Origin: Linum tenue
Taxonomy: Eukaryota > Streptophyta > Magnoliopsida > Malpighiales > Linaceae
NCBI GenBank assembly: GCA_946122785.1
Contig: CAMGYJ010000010.1
Coordinates: 33,893,608 to 33,957,607, forward strand
DNA: 64,000 nucleotides
Direction: 5' to 3'
In this document: positions 1 through 10,204 of the stretch, one piece after another
Numbering within the stretch: position 1 is the stretch's first letter
How the letters are laid out: each line of letters begins with the position of its first letter
The notes under the pieces: generated by a model
Database searches by the model: none
Seen by the model: the letters and a program-made list of their open reading frames with translations, nothing else
Told to the model about the DNA's origin: nothing
Program-made: the position numbers and the translations under genes

Positions 1-6
1 GCGGAA

Positions 7-960
7 CTAAGGGTCCGCGAGTTCCACTACCAACTCCGCACGTTCGACCTCGTCTCCCAGGTAGAGTTTGAGACGATGGCCATTCACTTTAAACGGCTCA
101 GTTTGCGGGTTGGCAATTTCGATTGTGCCATACGGGAACACCTGTGTGACCGTGAACGGTCCAGACCACCGGGAGCGGAGTTTTCCGGGAAAGAGCTTCA
201 GGTGAGAGTTGTAAAGGAGAACTCGATCACCAACCTGGAACTCTTTCGGACCCCTCAACCGTGCATCGTGTAGGCGCTTAGTGCGCTCCTTGTACAGCTT
301 GGTGTTCTCATAGGCGTGGTAACGCCACTCTTCCAGCTCCAACATCTGCATTTTTCGCTCAGTACCTGCAACACGAACATCCAAGTTGAGCAGCTTAAGG
401 GCCCAGAAGGCCTTGTGCTCTAGCTCCACGGGCAAATGGCAAGCCTTTCCATAGACAAGCCGGTACGGTGAAGTACCAATAGGCGTCTTGTAGGCAGTGC
501 GATATGCCCATAGAGCATCATCGAGCTTGGTGGACCAATCTTTGCGGGACTGATCCACCGTTTTCTCCAGGATCCGCTTGAGCTCCCGGTTCGTCAGCTC
601 GGCCTGGCCACTGGTCTGGGGATGATAGGCCACGGACACCTTGTGAGTCACACCATAGCGAGACAGTAGTTTATCAAATTGGCCCTGGAAATGGGTGGCT
701 CTATCGCTTATGATGGCTCTAGGTGTCCCGAATCGGGAGAAGAGCTGCTTCAAAAAAACACAAACACATCTAGCATCATTGGTGGGCAAAGCTTGCGCCT
801 CAGCCCACCTAGAGACGTAGTCAACAACAACCAGAATATAGGTGTTACCAAAAGATGGAGGGAAGGGGCCCATGAAGTCGATGCCCCAGACATCAAAAAT
901 CTCACAAGTTATAAACACATTCTGGGGCATCTCATCACGGGCAGAGATGTTACCTGACCT
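7..960 (-). pseudogene. Integrase core and C-terminus of Athila-like pol, copy A
   Basis: Integrase joins retrotransposon cDNA to chromosomal DNA. The DDE core is visible: first Asp in [10 protein letters not shown], second in IISDRATHF, Glu in [11 protein letters not shown]. It is followed by a C-terminal stretch with a [22 protein letters not shown] motif and ends in a stop at 7. It is continuous with the upstream zinc-binding domain except for a TAG at 961-963, where a Gln codon (CAG) would restore the usual CDRCQ motif; this stop is shared by copy B. The core itself is open for 307 codons from an internal Met. It is therefore a pol fragment that could not be made without readthrough. Confidence 0.85.
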
Positions 961-1946
961 CTAGCATCGGTCGCACCTGCGTGCGAAGGCGTCTGCATCC
1001 TTGAAGAGCGTGGGCCAGTAAAAACCCGACTGGAGCACCTTCCTCGCCGTGCGGTTTCCTCCGTGATGACCGCCAGTAGGTCCCTCATGACAGTGAGATA
1101 GAATGCCCTCCATCTCACTCTCCATCACACAACGACGGATGATCCCGTCGGCTCCGATCCGAAAAAGATGTGGGTCATCCCAGAAGTAGTACTTCAGATC
1201 GGAGAAAAACTTCCTCTTTGCGTGAGTCGCCATCCCCTTTGGCAGCTGCTGGCCCACCAAATAGTTCGCAAAATCAGAGTACCAGGGGGTGACACTCTCC
1301 ACCAAGCACATCATCATCAACCTCTCGTCTGGGAAGGAGTCATCAATCTCCTCCACGAGGTTGTTCGCAGGAGGTGCGTCCAACCGGGAGAGGTGATCAG
1401 CTGCAACATTTTCTGCTCCCTTCTTGTCCCGGATCTCAATATCGAACTCCTGCAGCAGTAAGATCCATCGTATGAGCCGAGGCTTGGCATCGGCCTTGCT
1501 CATCAGGTATCTAATCGCGAAGTGATCTGTGTACACGGTCACACGGGACAAGACCAGATAGGGGCGAAACTTATCAAAGGCAAACACCACCGCAAGCAGC
1601 TCCTCTGCGGCTGCCTCACTGGCCGCATCTCATCCTCCAGCAGTATCCGGTGCGAGCAAAAAGAGGGGCTGATCCCCCGGATATCTGTGATCTTCCATGC
1701 CAAAGCTCGCTCGTACTGCTTCAGCAAGGCCACCAGTCTGGTCTTCTGCTCGGGTGTGAGGGTCGAGCTAATGATAACTGGCAGCTTATTCCCCTCCCGG
1801 AGAAATGCATACTCCAAATGAGGAGGGAGGGGTTTAAGCTCCAGCTCTGGTGGTTCCTCCAAAGATGTGGTGATGCGGGTGGAGGATGAGATCGGTTTAA
1901 ACAGCCTGTCGCCCTCCAAGAAGGGGCCACTCTCCAAGGCGGCCAA
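961..1946 (-). pseudogene. Reverse transcriptase remnant fused to RNase H, copy A
   Basis: The upstream frame (1946-1615) encodes the region preceding RT: HLEYAFLREGNKLPVIIS, then [19 protein letters not shown] and PVRQPQR. In Athila/gypsy RT about 300 residues with the catalytic YxDD should follow. Here the next recognisable residues, in another frame, are [17 protein letters not shown], the start of RNase H. Fingers, palm and catalytic box are thus deleted in both copies. RNase H continues ([20 protein letters not shown]) into the integrase HHCC zinc-binding domain ([17 protein letters not shown]) and ends at the premature TAG at 961-963. Confidence 0.85.
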
Positions 1947-1970
1947 CTGCTCCGCCAGCTGCGGCTCCTA

Positions 1971-2681
1971 CTATGCCTGCTCACCTAGCAAAATACAACG
2001 CTCAAGAGCATCATCAATACCCGCACTCGTGATGGCGAGTGCGGTCTCAAAATCGGCAAGCACATCACAGTAGTCTATGTCATCATGCAAATGAGAATGT
2101 TTCCCATTGTCAGACACAGAAAAAGTAGCCTGTTCATCACCAGCACGCAGAATCAATTTACCACTATGCACATCAATAAGCGCCTTGGCGGTGGCGAGAA
2201 ATGGTCTACCCAAAATCAAAGGCACATCCACATCCTTATTTATATCCAAAATAACAAAATCAACAGGATATGTGAATGCACCAACATTAACAAGCAAGTC
2301 CTCAATGATACCCCTAGGATGCACGATAGAACGATCAGCTAACTGAATGCTCATCCTAGTAGCTCTAGGTTCACCTAGGTCTAGCTTCTTAAACAGTTTA
2401 TAGGGCATGACGTTAATGCTAGCGCCTAGGTCCGCCAAGGACTTTCCTACATGCATGCTGCCAATAACAAGAGGGATAGTGAAACTCCCTGGGTCTTTGC
2501 GCTTCTCTGGCAGCTTGTTCTGCAGGATGGCAGAACACTCCTCGCTGAGCATCACCGTCGAAAGATCCCCAAGTTTCTTCTTGTTGGTGAGGAGGTCCTT
2601 CATGAACTTGGCATACTTGGGCATCTTCGACAGTGCCTCCACGAACGGCATGCTGATGTTGACCTGCTTCAACATTGCCAT
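1971..2681 (-). pseudogene. Protease region of Athila-like pol, copy A
   Basis: Contains the retropepsin-type motif LADLGASINVMPYKLF (catalytic Asp in DLGAS) after an Athila-typical spacer (VNISMPFVEALSKMPKYAKF) and ends with [15 protein letters not shown]. This aspartic protease would process the gag-pol polyprotein. The 236-codon frame is open from an internal Met, but upstream a TAG at 2696-2698 and a frame change cut it from gag; downstream a TAG at 1971-1973 separates it from the RT remnant. In copy B the upstream TAG is GAG, so that stop is a recent substitution or an error. Confidence 0.85.
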
Positions 2682-2712
2682 GAACTTGGCAAACTATGTC
2701 TCCAGCTTGTCT

Positions 2713-4503
2713 TTATGAAGTCGAGTGGAGAAAGGGCAGCTGGGGTGTATGCTCCTTAACCACAGGTTGCGGTGTTGGAGCGGGTGCTGTGCTGCCTTCC
2801 CCCACCTCTGCAGAATCAGCTGGAGGTGTTGAAGCAGGTAGTGGGTCGTCTTGCCTGGGCTGGGCAGGAGCAGCAGATGTAGTCTTGCCACTCCTGGTGG
2901 TGATGGCGTGTGCGCTCTCATGCGGGTCCCGTGGATTGGGGGTGGTGGTGGCAGGCAGAGTCCCCGGTGCCCTGGTAGTGTTCTGGCGAGCTAGGCTCCC
3001 AATCTGATTCTGTAGATCTTGCAGAATGGCACCTTGGTTCCTCTGGCCTGCCTCCAGTGAGGCTATGTTCTGATCCATCCTTGTGAAGTTCGCCTGACTG
3101 GTGGTCATGAAAGCCTGCAAAATATTCTTCAGATCAGATATCTGAGGATCTGGTGCTGCGGCTGCTGGAGGCTGAGCAAACTGGCGCTGGGGCTGCTGGA
3201 ATGGCTGCCCTTGCCTAGGCTGGTAGGGCTGCTGCTGTGGTGGTGGCCCCTGCCTAGCCTGGAAGGGCTGCCTCTGCTGAAAACCACCTGCTGGTGCTGG
3301 GAAACCAGGTGGCTTGTTGGTGTTGCTGCTCCAGGCAAAGTTAGGGTGCTGGCGCCATCCCTCATTGTGGGTGTTGCTGTATGGGTCCAGGCGCCGAGCA
3401 TTGGCGATGAAATCCACCTGCTCTTGGGGAGTAGAGGACTCCCTCATAGACTGACAATCTTCCACCAGGTGGTTCGGGCTCTCACACCACTGACACTGAG
3501 CGACTGGAGGCGGAGCTACACCTCGGCCCGGTAGGAGACTGTTGGGCTGCTTCAATGTCTGCACCAGCTTAGCCACCTGCTGCTCTAACCCGGATCGGGC
3601 CTCCATGGCATGCACACCCCGGTCCCGGGAGTTCCTGCCTCTGTTGTTCTGCCCCCAGGAGTGGTCTCGGGCAGCCAAGGTACTGATCATCTGGTTCAGC
3701 TCGGGTGGAGTCTTAGTAAGGATATCCCCTCCTGGGCATAGAGACTCAATCACCCTCTGGCTGTCTGGAGTGAGGGCGCTGTAGAAGTTCCCTACTGTGA
3801 AAGCATCGCTGAAGCCATGATGGGGACACTGCCAGAAGTATCCCATGTACCGCTCCCATGCATCACGAAGTGACTCATCTGGCTCTTGGCGGAAGTGAGT
3901 AATCTCCCGCTGGATCTCCGTGGTCTTCGATGCCGGATAATACCGGTGCACGAACTTGTCAGCCAGATCGTCCCAAGAGGTGATGGACAATGGGGGCTGG
4001 GTCTCCAACCACCTCTTAGCATTCCCCGCCAGAGAATGGGGAAAGAGATGAAGCCGGATTGCGTCATCCGGGACACCATTCAGGTTGAACCCGTTCGTCA
4101 GCTGCAGAATACGGGAAAGATGCACCCGAGCTTCCTCATCCTTCAAGCCATGGAACTGGATAGAGGATGTGATGAGTTGAATCCAGCATGGCTTGATCTC
4201 GAAGTTGTTTGCTGGAATGGGCGGATAGAGGATGACCGGGCGGATGTCAGCAATCCGTGGAGTGTAGTAGTACTCCAAGGTGGGAGCTCCCTGGGGATTT
4301 GGGTCATTCCCCAGGACCTGGTTCTGAGGAGGCGGGTTCTGATTGCCTTCCATCTCGTACTCGTCCTCGGAGTCGCTGCTCAATTGGTCGTCTCTGCGCT
4401 CCACCGTAGCCAGTCTAGCTCGCTGTTGTCTCCGAAGTTGTTTGCAGGTGCGCTCAATCTCAGGATTCAACGGCAGTAAACCTCCCGGCTGGCTACGGGT
4501 CAT
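2713..4503 (-). CDS. Gag of Athila-like retrotransposon, copy A (intact)
   Basis: 596 codons starting MTRSQPGGLLPLNP 125 bp after the primer-binding site. Gag forms the cytoplasmic particle that packages element RNA. A retrotransposon gag domain lies around residues 130-260 (key words LHLFPHSLAGNAKRWL, DKFVHRYYP, DESLRDAWERY). A CCHC knuckle, CQWCESPNHLVEDC, is near residue 350, and a Q/P-rich stretch and probable coiled coil follow (residues ~400-500). The frame ends at STS* and pol continues in another frame, so gag and pol are not one ORF here. Copy A is unbroken, whereas copy B has several frameshifts and a 39-bp deletion. Confidence 0.88.
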   Translation of the reverse strand: MTRSQPGGLLPLNPEIERTCKQLRRQQRARLATVERRDDQLSSDSEDEYEMEGNQNPPPQNQVLGNDPNPQGAPTLEYYYTPRIADIRPVILYPPIPANNFEIKPCWIQLITSSIQFHGLKDEEARVHLSRILQLTNGFNLNGVPDDAIRLHLFPHSLAGNAKRWLETQPPLSITSWDDLADKFVHRYYPASKTTEIQREITHFRQEPDESLRDAWERYMGYFWQCPHHGFSDAFTVGNFYSALTPDSQRVIESLCPGGDILTKTPPELNQMISTLAARDHSWGQNNRGRNSRDRGVHAMEARSGLEQQVAKLVQTLKQPNSLLPGRGVAPPPVAQCQWCESPNHLVEDCQSMRESSTPQEQVDFIANARRLDPYSNTHNEGWRQHPNFAWSSNTNKPPGFPAPAGGFQQRQPFQARQGPPPQQQPYQPRQGQPFQQPQRQFAQPPAAAAPDPQISDLKNILQAFMTTSQANFTRMDQNIASLEAGQRNQGAILQDLQNQIGSLARQNTTRAPGTLPATTTPNPRDPHESAHAITTRSGKTTSAAPAQPRQDDPLPASTPPADSAEVGEGSTAPAPTPQPVVKEHTPQLPFLHSTS

Positions 4504-4627
4504 GCACTATCTGCACACAATCAAGCAATGCAAACCCGTGAAGGCACAAGTGGGAAGAACAAAAACTCAATGCAAAAAATGAAAATGCTAAAGTAACAGA
4601 AATCACTTTTCTTCAACAACCTAGCCG

Positions 4628-4645
4628 TCCCCGGCAACGGCGCCA
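4628..4645 (-). promoter_or_regulatory. Primer-binding site, tRNA-Asp type (gag-pol half)
   Basis: The plus strand shows TCCCCGGCAACGGCGCCA, the 3' end of plant tRNA-Asp, so the minus-strand RNA can pair with it for 18 nt. It lies 6 bp inside LTR A. Copy B: 35496-35513. Confidence 0.9.
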
Positions 4646-4651
4646 AAAACT

Positions 4652-6135
4652 TGACTCTCTATGACACAACTCCTAACAATGGCCAAGGGTAAACAATGAA
4701 AGGGACTGCAGTATAGTGGCTCAAGTAATAAATATCGAATCCACGGGTCTCTAGAGTTACTATTACTCAGCTTCAGTTCATTATCTAGCAAACCAGATTA
4801 AGATGAAAGAACTAAAACTACCCTAGCAAAATACAGTTAAAGTTAATCTAATTACAGGTTGGGAACTCACTTAGGTATGATTCCCCCTAGCCACTAGCCA
4901 GATTAATGATTGATGATCTCTAACCTGTTTCACTTTCATTCACAATGCGGAGAATCCTTAACTAGACCTTGAGTCTCGACTAAAGGAACAAGGCCCTCTT
5001 GAGTCAATTGCCTAGAGGGACGTATCCTTCTCTAGAACAACCGATCAAGGCGTTCTGAACTAGACTCCCTCTATCGAATGAGGTTCTCAATCGATACAAA
5101 GCAGTGAATCAACCCTCGACTAAAGCAATCGATCCAATACTATCAATCTATGGTGCTCTATTGACCTAATCAGGTATTCGCTCTCATAGGATCAAAGCAG
5201 AATCAATAATCTCGACTAAAGCAGAATTGAATCATGAAAACATGCATAGATTGAATATGAACTCAAGATTATCAAGTAGGAGTACTCATACAATCATCCA
5301 ATCAAACAAACATGGCTAGGTTTCCTCAAACCTAAGTGAAGGGAAGTTACTCCATAGAGAAGAAAGAGACTGCAGTAAGAATCTTCAGATGATCAGTCTT
5401 CAAGTCCGGGCTTGTTCCTCGAGCTTCCAAGGCGAAGAAATCCTCCAATTCCACTCTTAGAATGCCCTCAAATCGCCCTCTCTCTCTTTGGTTCGTCCCT
5501 TGGGTGTTTGGGATCCAAAACCCAGCTCTCCCTTGCAAAAACGCACAAAACAGGCTTTTAACAGCCTGTGTCCGCGATCCCCGGTCACTATTCTGGGCCA
5601 ACAAAATGCTCCGGGTCACTATTCTGGGCCAAAGGGAAAATACCCGGTCGGGTATTTTTAGTACCGGTCGGGTATTTTTGGTTCACGACCGGGGGGCCTT
5701 CTGATGCTTCCAAAAATCCCCTATCAGATGGCCAAAAATACCCGGTAGGTTATTATGGTCGGGTATTTTGCAGTTCCGGGTCCCCTATCTTTGATTCTTC
5801 GTTTCTCCCTCGTTCGGACTCCAAATCAGGTGCCGTTTGATCCCAGACGCTCGTAGTCTCGTCCTATTTCTTCTCATGACAAGATTACATGATTATATGG
5901 TCACAAACTGAGGTAGAAATCCCTTCTTCTTTAAGTCATACCCGAGTTTCTTCCCACGAGTCGCCAGTTGATCTCTGATTGACTTGAAACTTGCGCCTAC
6001 GCTTCACTTTATGAGCTAGGACCTGAAATGTGACAAAGGAACACAACCTAGCGTAAAATAGGCCAAAGAAGCAATAATGCAAGCTTAAAATATCAAGAAA
6101 CAAAGGGGAAAACATGTGCAAATATCGAGTCATCA
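4652..6135 (-). repeat. LTR A, central LTR of the composite element, copy A
   Basis: 1484 bp with TG/CA ends. The left side abuts a primer-binding site (so it is the 5' LTR of gag-pol) and the right side abuts a polypurine tract (so it is also the 3' LTR of the 394-codon half). It is related to LTR B (shared GTCTCGACTAAAGG and similar blocks) but clearly divergent, and its array at 5575-5790 uses ACCCGGTCGGGTATT-type palindromes. It has no target duplication of its own. Confidence 0.82.
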
Positions 6136-6152
6136 AATCCCCTCACACTTAA
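6136..6152 (-). promoter_or_regulatory. Polypurine tract next to LTR A, copy A
   Basis: The minus strand reads TTAAGTGTGAGGGGATT up to the LTR start. A hairpin with arms GTTTGCTTG / CAAGCAAAC lies immediately upstream (about 6156-6177). Copy B: 37004-37020. Confidence 0.8.
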
Positions 6153-7132
6153 CCGTTTGCTTGTCCCCAAGCAAACCTAACTCAAACCAATGCATCTCTC
6201 CAGACCTCTATAGCAACATACAACCCCGATCGTCGGTAGAGGATTTCATATATCATATAGCAGATTACGAGGTCAACTGGTCTTCTAAGACATTCCCTAT
6301 CTCTCTCAATGCGAGTACTAGACTCAAGCCAGGATCATGAGAAGCAGTGGAAGTAAGACAGTCAGTTCATGGAAAAAGGGACTCATACAATTCACAACCA
6401 AAGACTCGTTGTACCGGGGTTCTCTTTCACTTCATTTCACCGTTGGAACCCCTTTTTCACTTTCATTTTATTTCTTTTTATCTTTTTTTTTCATTCACTT
6501 GGCGGGAGTTCCAACTGCAGTCTTTCGCACGGTCGACCCTTATTAGTCGAGCAAGAGCAATTTCTGTACACCTGGCGCTCGCCAAGGTACTTCTTTTAAC
6601 TCCTTTTCCTCAACTTGTGTGGAGGGTCAATGAAATTAAGGGGGGTCGGAAGCTCTATCCGTGCCCTTAAAAACACATCATCGAGAAGGCAAACCGTTCA
6701 ACGGGTGGAAGTTTTACTTGTACTAGAGACAGCTTAGCTTCACCTTGTAGGAGTACCCCACTAAGGATCACTAAAATCTCCTCCAAAACCCGATTTCGTG
6801 CAATGAACGGTGCCGCACACGTTGGGCTTACCCCATGCTTAAGATTTAATGATTTCGACATGGAGGACCAACTGCTTTTCATTTCTCACATGAGCACCCT
6901 GTTCGATACACGAGTCATAACACAATCCAAACAGAGTCACCATTACCACATGAATTCAACGGTCTTAGCTCCACTAATTCACAAAATCAACTGGCATAGA
7001 AGAGAGCTAGATAGGAAAAATCTTATACTTCAACATCCTCCATAGTGCTACACTACCTCCCTAGGTTGCACATTACTATAGAGACTGTCAATTCAAAGCA
7101 TACTGAGCAGGCAATTTGCAAGGAAACACGTA

Positions 7133-7180
7133 CTTGGAGCCCTCAAATTTAAAAATTTGGACAGTGGACTAGGCTCCAAG
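7133..7180 (-). ncRNA. Two-stem conserved hairpin after the 394-codon ORF, copy A
   Basis: Outer arms CTTGGAGCC at 7133-7141 and GGCTCCAAG at 7172-7180; inner arms CAAATTT at 7144-7150 and AAATTTG at 7153-7159. The unpaired strand is CTAGTCCACTGTCC on the minus strand. Compared with 28048 the inner stem carries a compensating pair change (T-A for C-G). Confidence 0.7.
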
Positions 7181-7518
7181 CACACAAACAACCAAACATT
7201 CACACGCATACATAATCGAACATCCCCCCACACTTAAGCACGACATTGTCCTCAATGGAGGAAAGATTAGGAGGGTAGAACGAAGTTACCAGATCAAGGG
7301 TGAATGACGGTAGACGAGGCCGGCGGTGCATTCCAGGTAGAGAGAGTAGTCGAAACACAAACACTACACAAAATCTCACAAAGGTTGAGTTATTGACTCT
7401 AAAATCAAAGAACAAAACTGACTCAACCGAAGAGAAATAGGGAAAAAAAATGCAAACCGACTGGTTGGGTTGCCTCCCAACAAGCGCTTCTTTCACGTCG
7501 TGAGCCGGACGATGGCTC

Positions 7519-8703
7519 CTAAGTTTCGGTCCACCCCAAAACCTCCTTGAAGTTGAGGTTCTCGTCGATGAGGTATAGTCTCAAGTCACGAGCATGTGGT
7601 GTGGCAGGTGATGAAGGCTCATACACTTGATGCAGATGAAGTCTCCACCCTCGAGACCTCTTCTTTTCTTCTCTCGTCTCATTGCCCCAAACTAGATATG
7701 ACAGAATCGATTGGCCACCATCGCGTCCACCAAGAGGGACCGATGTCGATGTGGCCTTGGTCTGGCAAAGAGACACTGCAAATGGGTCCTTGCTAAGCAA
7801 TTCCTCGAAGTTTGGTGGAGATATCACATGTAACTCATGGCCGGTGCATGCCTCTTCCACCTCAACTTCGTCCTCGGCCTGGACGCCAATTGCTTCTTCA
7901 ACCTCCCTTCCTTCTTCATGTGGCATCACCCCTGGGAAATGATCAAGAACTCCTTCCGCTTCACTTTTGTCATCCTCCACAACTTCTTTCTGCACCCTTT
8001 CTCTCTCTTCTTCTTCTAGCACGGATTGGAGAGCAAGTTGCCAAGCAATTTCTTTCATGAGATCTTCTTGCATCTCCTCACTCATGCCCGCCTCTTCAAT
8101 GCTCGGTGTGGGATGTGGGAAGGGGTGGTCGGCTACGACAGGACATTCATGATCATGATCATCACGGTTCGTGACAACTTCTGTGTGCTCCACAATGTCC
8201 TTGTAGCCTTCTTCTTCCTCGTCCTCTTCTAGTATGGTAGCAGAAGGGTGATCTGGAGCAGGTTGTGCACAAGCTCGCTCAAGATCATCGACGCTCTTCT
8301 TAAGGCTCGGGAGGATCTCCTCTGTTTCACGATAAGCCTGGGTACAAAGATCCATCCTGACACATGATCTCTCACTGTCTCGAGCAAACTGCTCCATGAG
8401 AAGCCTCAATTCATAGTTTGGATCTGGCTGTGGAGTGTAGCATGGCTCTGCAGAATGGCCCGTGAAGGCCGCCATGGGTAACTCCAGCTCCGATGGCCCT
8501 TCTGGTTGTGGGAGAAAGTCTTCTTGGTAATGAGGTTGTTCTTGATATGCCCAGGGGTCTGGTTGTTCTCCGTAGTAAGGGGGTTGGTACTGGAACCCGA
8601 ATCCATAGTCTTCTCCTCCTTGATTGCTCCAGGGGGTCTCGGGGTAATACCACTCGGATGGTGGTCGATACCCCCAATGGTTGGAGAAGCCATGAGGATC
8701 CAT
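7519..8703 (-). CDS. 394-codon element-encoded protein of unknown function, copy A
   Basis: First ORF of the left-hand element half, starting MDPHGFSNHWGYRPP 112 bp after its own primer site, where gag would normally be. It has no gag domain, zinc knuckle or enzyme motif that I can recognise. Residues 1-75 are rich in Tyr, Trp, Pro and Gln (low complexity). Residues ~95-145 could form helices (ELRLLMEQFARDSE). Residues ~155-285 are strongly acidic with Glu runs, and the C-terminus is basic then ordinary (EEKKRSRGWRLHLHQ). The frame is unbroken in both copies, unlike pol. Downstream sequence (GCGCTTGTTGGGAGGCAACC) matches that after integrase in the other half, so this ORF appears to replace gag-pol in a non-autonomous derivative. 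Confidence 0.7.
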   Translation of the reverse strand: MDPHGFSNHWGYRPPSEWYYPETPWSNQGGEDYGFGFQYQPPYYGEQPDPWAYQEQPHYQEDFLPQPEGPSELELPMAAFTGHSAEPCYTPQPDPNYELRLLMEQFARDSERSCVRMDLCTQAYRETEEILPSLKKSVDDLERACAQPAPDHPSATILEEDEEEEGYKDIVEHTEVVTNRDDHDHECPVVADHPFPHPTPSIEEAGMSEEMQEDLMKEIAWQLALQSVLEEEERERVQKEVVEDDKSEAEGVLDHFPGVMPHEEGREVEEAIGVQAEDEVEVEEACTGHELHVISPPNFEELLSKDPFAVSLCQTKATSTSVPLGGRDGGQSILSYLVWGNETREEKKRSRGWRLHLHQVYEPSSPATPHARDLRLYLIDENLNFKEVLGWTET

Positions 8704-8815
8704 GATTCAGATCTGCACCAACAAAAATGAAAACACCCAAGTGAAAAGCAAGGGTGGAAAAGAAAAGAAAAACGCTAAAATAACAAACTTCTGCCTTTCC
8801 TAATAATCTAGAAAG

Positions 8816-8833
8816 TCCCCGGCAACGGCGCCA
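8816..8833 (-). promoter_or_regulatory. Primer-binding site, tRNA-Asp type (394-codon half), copy A
   Basis: Again TCCCCGGCAACGGCGCCA on the plus strand, 6 bp from the start of LTR B. Two primer sites within one insertion show the composite structure. Confidence 0.9.
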
Positions 8834-8839
8834 AAAACT

Positions 8840-10199
8840 TGACTCACTCCTACTGTCACTCTAGAAAATGGCCAAGTGCAACCACTTCCTAAAGCGTAGT
8901 ATAGCGGGTTTGGGTTTTAATGTCAACCCGGGTCCTAGATGTGATGACTACTCAGTGAATTCGTATTATCTAGCAATGAAACTTTAGTGAAGATCTAAAC
9001 TAACAAGCAAACAAAGCAACTAAACGGTTGTTTTCAGGTTAAGAGAGGTCACCCGGATATGGTTCCCCCTAGTCTGCAGTTAAGCCGGATTGTAATTACC
9101 AAGTTCAACTTCTATGATAGTTATACTGCGGAAGGTTCTCAAACAGTCTGAAGTCTCGACTAAAGGTCTTCAGACCCTCTCAATCTGAGTCTCTAGCGGG
9201 CGACTAACCTCCACCGGAGTAAACAGATTGAGGCCCTAAGAACAAAACCTCCACTACCGGAGTAAAACCGGTACAGAATAGTGAGTTGGTTCCTCGACTA
9301 AAGTCACCAACTCCCTACCTTCAATCAAGGATGCTCTATCAACCTAGTCAGATATTCTCATTCTAGGTTAAAGCAGAAACAACAGGAATTTGATCAGGAT
9401 TCAAGTCATTCAATCATTCAAACCTCAATCGAATATAATCAATTCATAGAAATAGTACTTGGGTTCATACAATCAATCTCAACATACAGAACTAGGGTTT
9501 CCCACACCCAGATGAATGGGAGAACTACTCCATGGAGAAAGAAGCAAAAGCAGAATCAGACGCGGAAATCATACTGTGAAGATGGATTTCTGTTCCTGGA
9601 CGTTGAATCGGCACTTCTCCAAGCTCAAACCAAGATCCAATGGTGTTGAAGATCGATCTAGGGCGCTTGGAGACTCTTGTTCGTCGCTTTCTCTCTCTAG
9701 GAATCGCTCTGTCTCTCTAAAACTCCAAACCCCCTCTCAATTTGGCTGAAATCTGCCTAAAAGGCATCATTGGCCAAAGCACGGTCGAGGGCACGGCCGT
9801 GCTTTGCCTCAGCCCGCCCGTGTTTTGAATCTGGCTTAAAAGCACGGCCATGGGCATCATGAAAGCACGGGCGTGTTCAGTGCAAAACACGGCCGTGTTC
9901 TTCCTCAAGCCTGCCCGTGTTTTTTAGGTGGTTCAAGCCACCCTTGGGAAGTCTCGGCCATAAAAGCACGGTCAGGAACACGGCCGTGTTCTGAGGGCCT
10001 CCTGCCCGTGTTTTGGCCCTGGCTGGTCCAAACGACTTCCAAACGATCCGAAACTCGTGCTTGGCCTTCCCTTTGACGCCTGGGACCTGAAATAGGACAA
10101 AGTAGCACAACCCGGCGTAAAATAGGCCAAAACACACAACCATGCTCCGCAAATGGATAAGAAATAGGGGTATAAAATCATGCAATTACATCGTTATCA
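8840..10199 (-). repeat. LTR B, 5' LTR of composite element, copy A
   Basis: 1360 bp with TG/CA ends, adjoining primer site 8816-8833 on the left and ACCAC (10200-10204) on the right. The palindrome array with ACACGGCCGTGTT is at 9780-10020, on the minus strand about 180-420 bp from the LTR start, which is the expected position of U3 promoter elements. Confidence 0.9.
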
Positions 10200-10204
10200 A
10201 CCAC

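Larger units (their letters stand above)
1..10199 (-). mobile_element. Composite Athila-like element, copy A, cut by the window edge
   Basis: Same element as 25262-41067, seen from the stop codon of integrase to the 5' LTR B. The ORF1/env-like part and 3' LTR lie outside the window. Target duplication ACCAC at 10200-10204. Confidence 0.85.

Noticed and set aside
4652..6135. LTR A as a solo LTR inserted into the other element
   Set aside because: There is no 5-bp duplication; instead a primer site and a polypurine tract adjoin its two ends.
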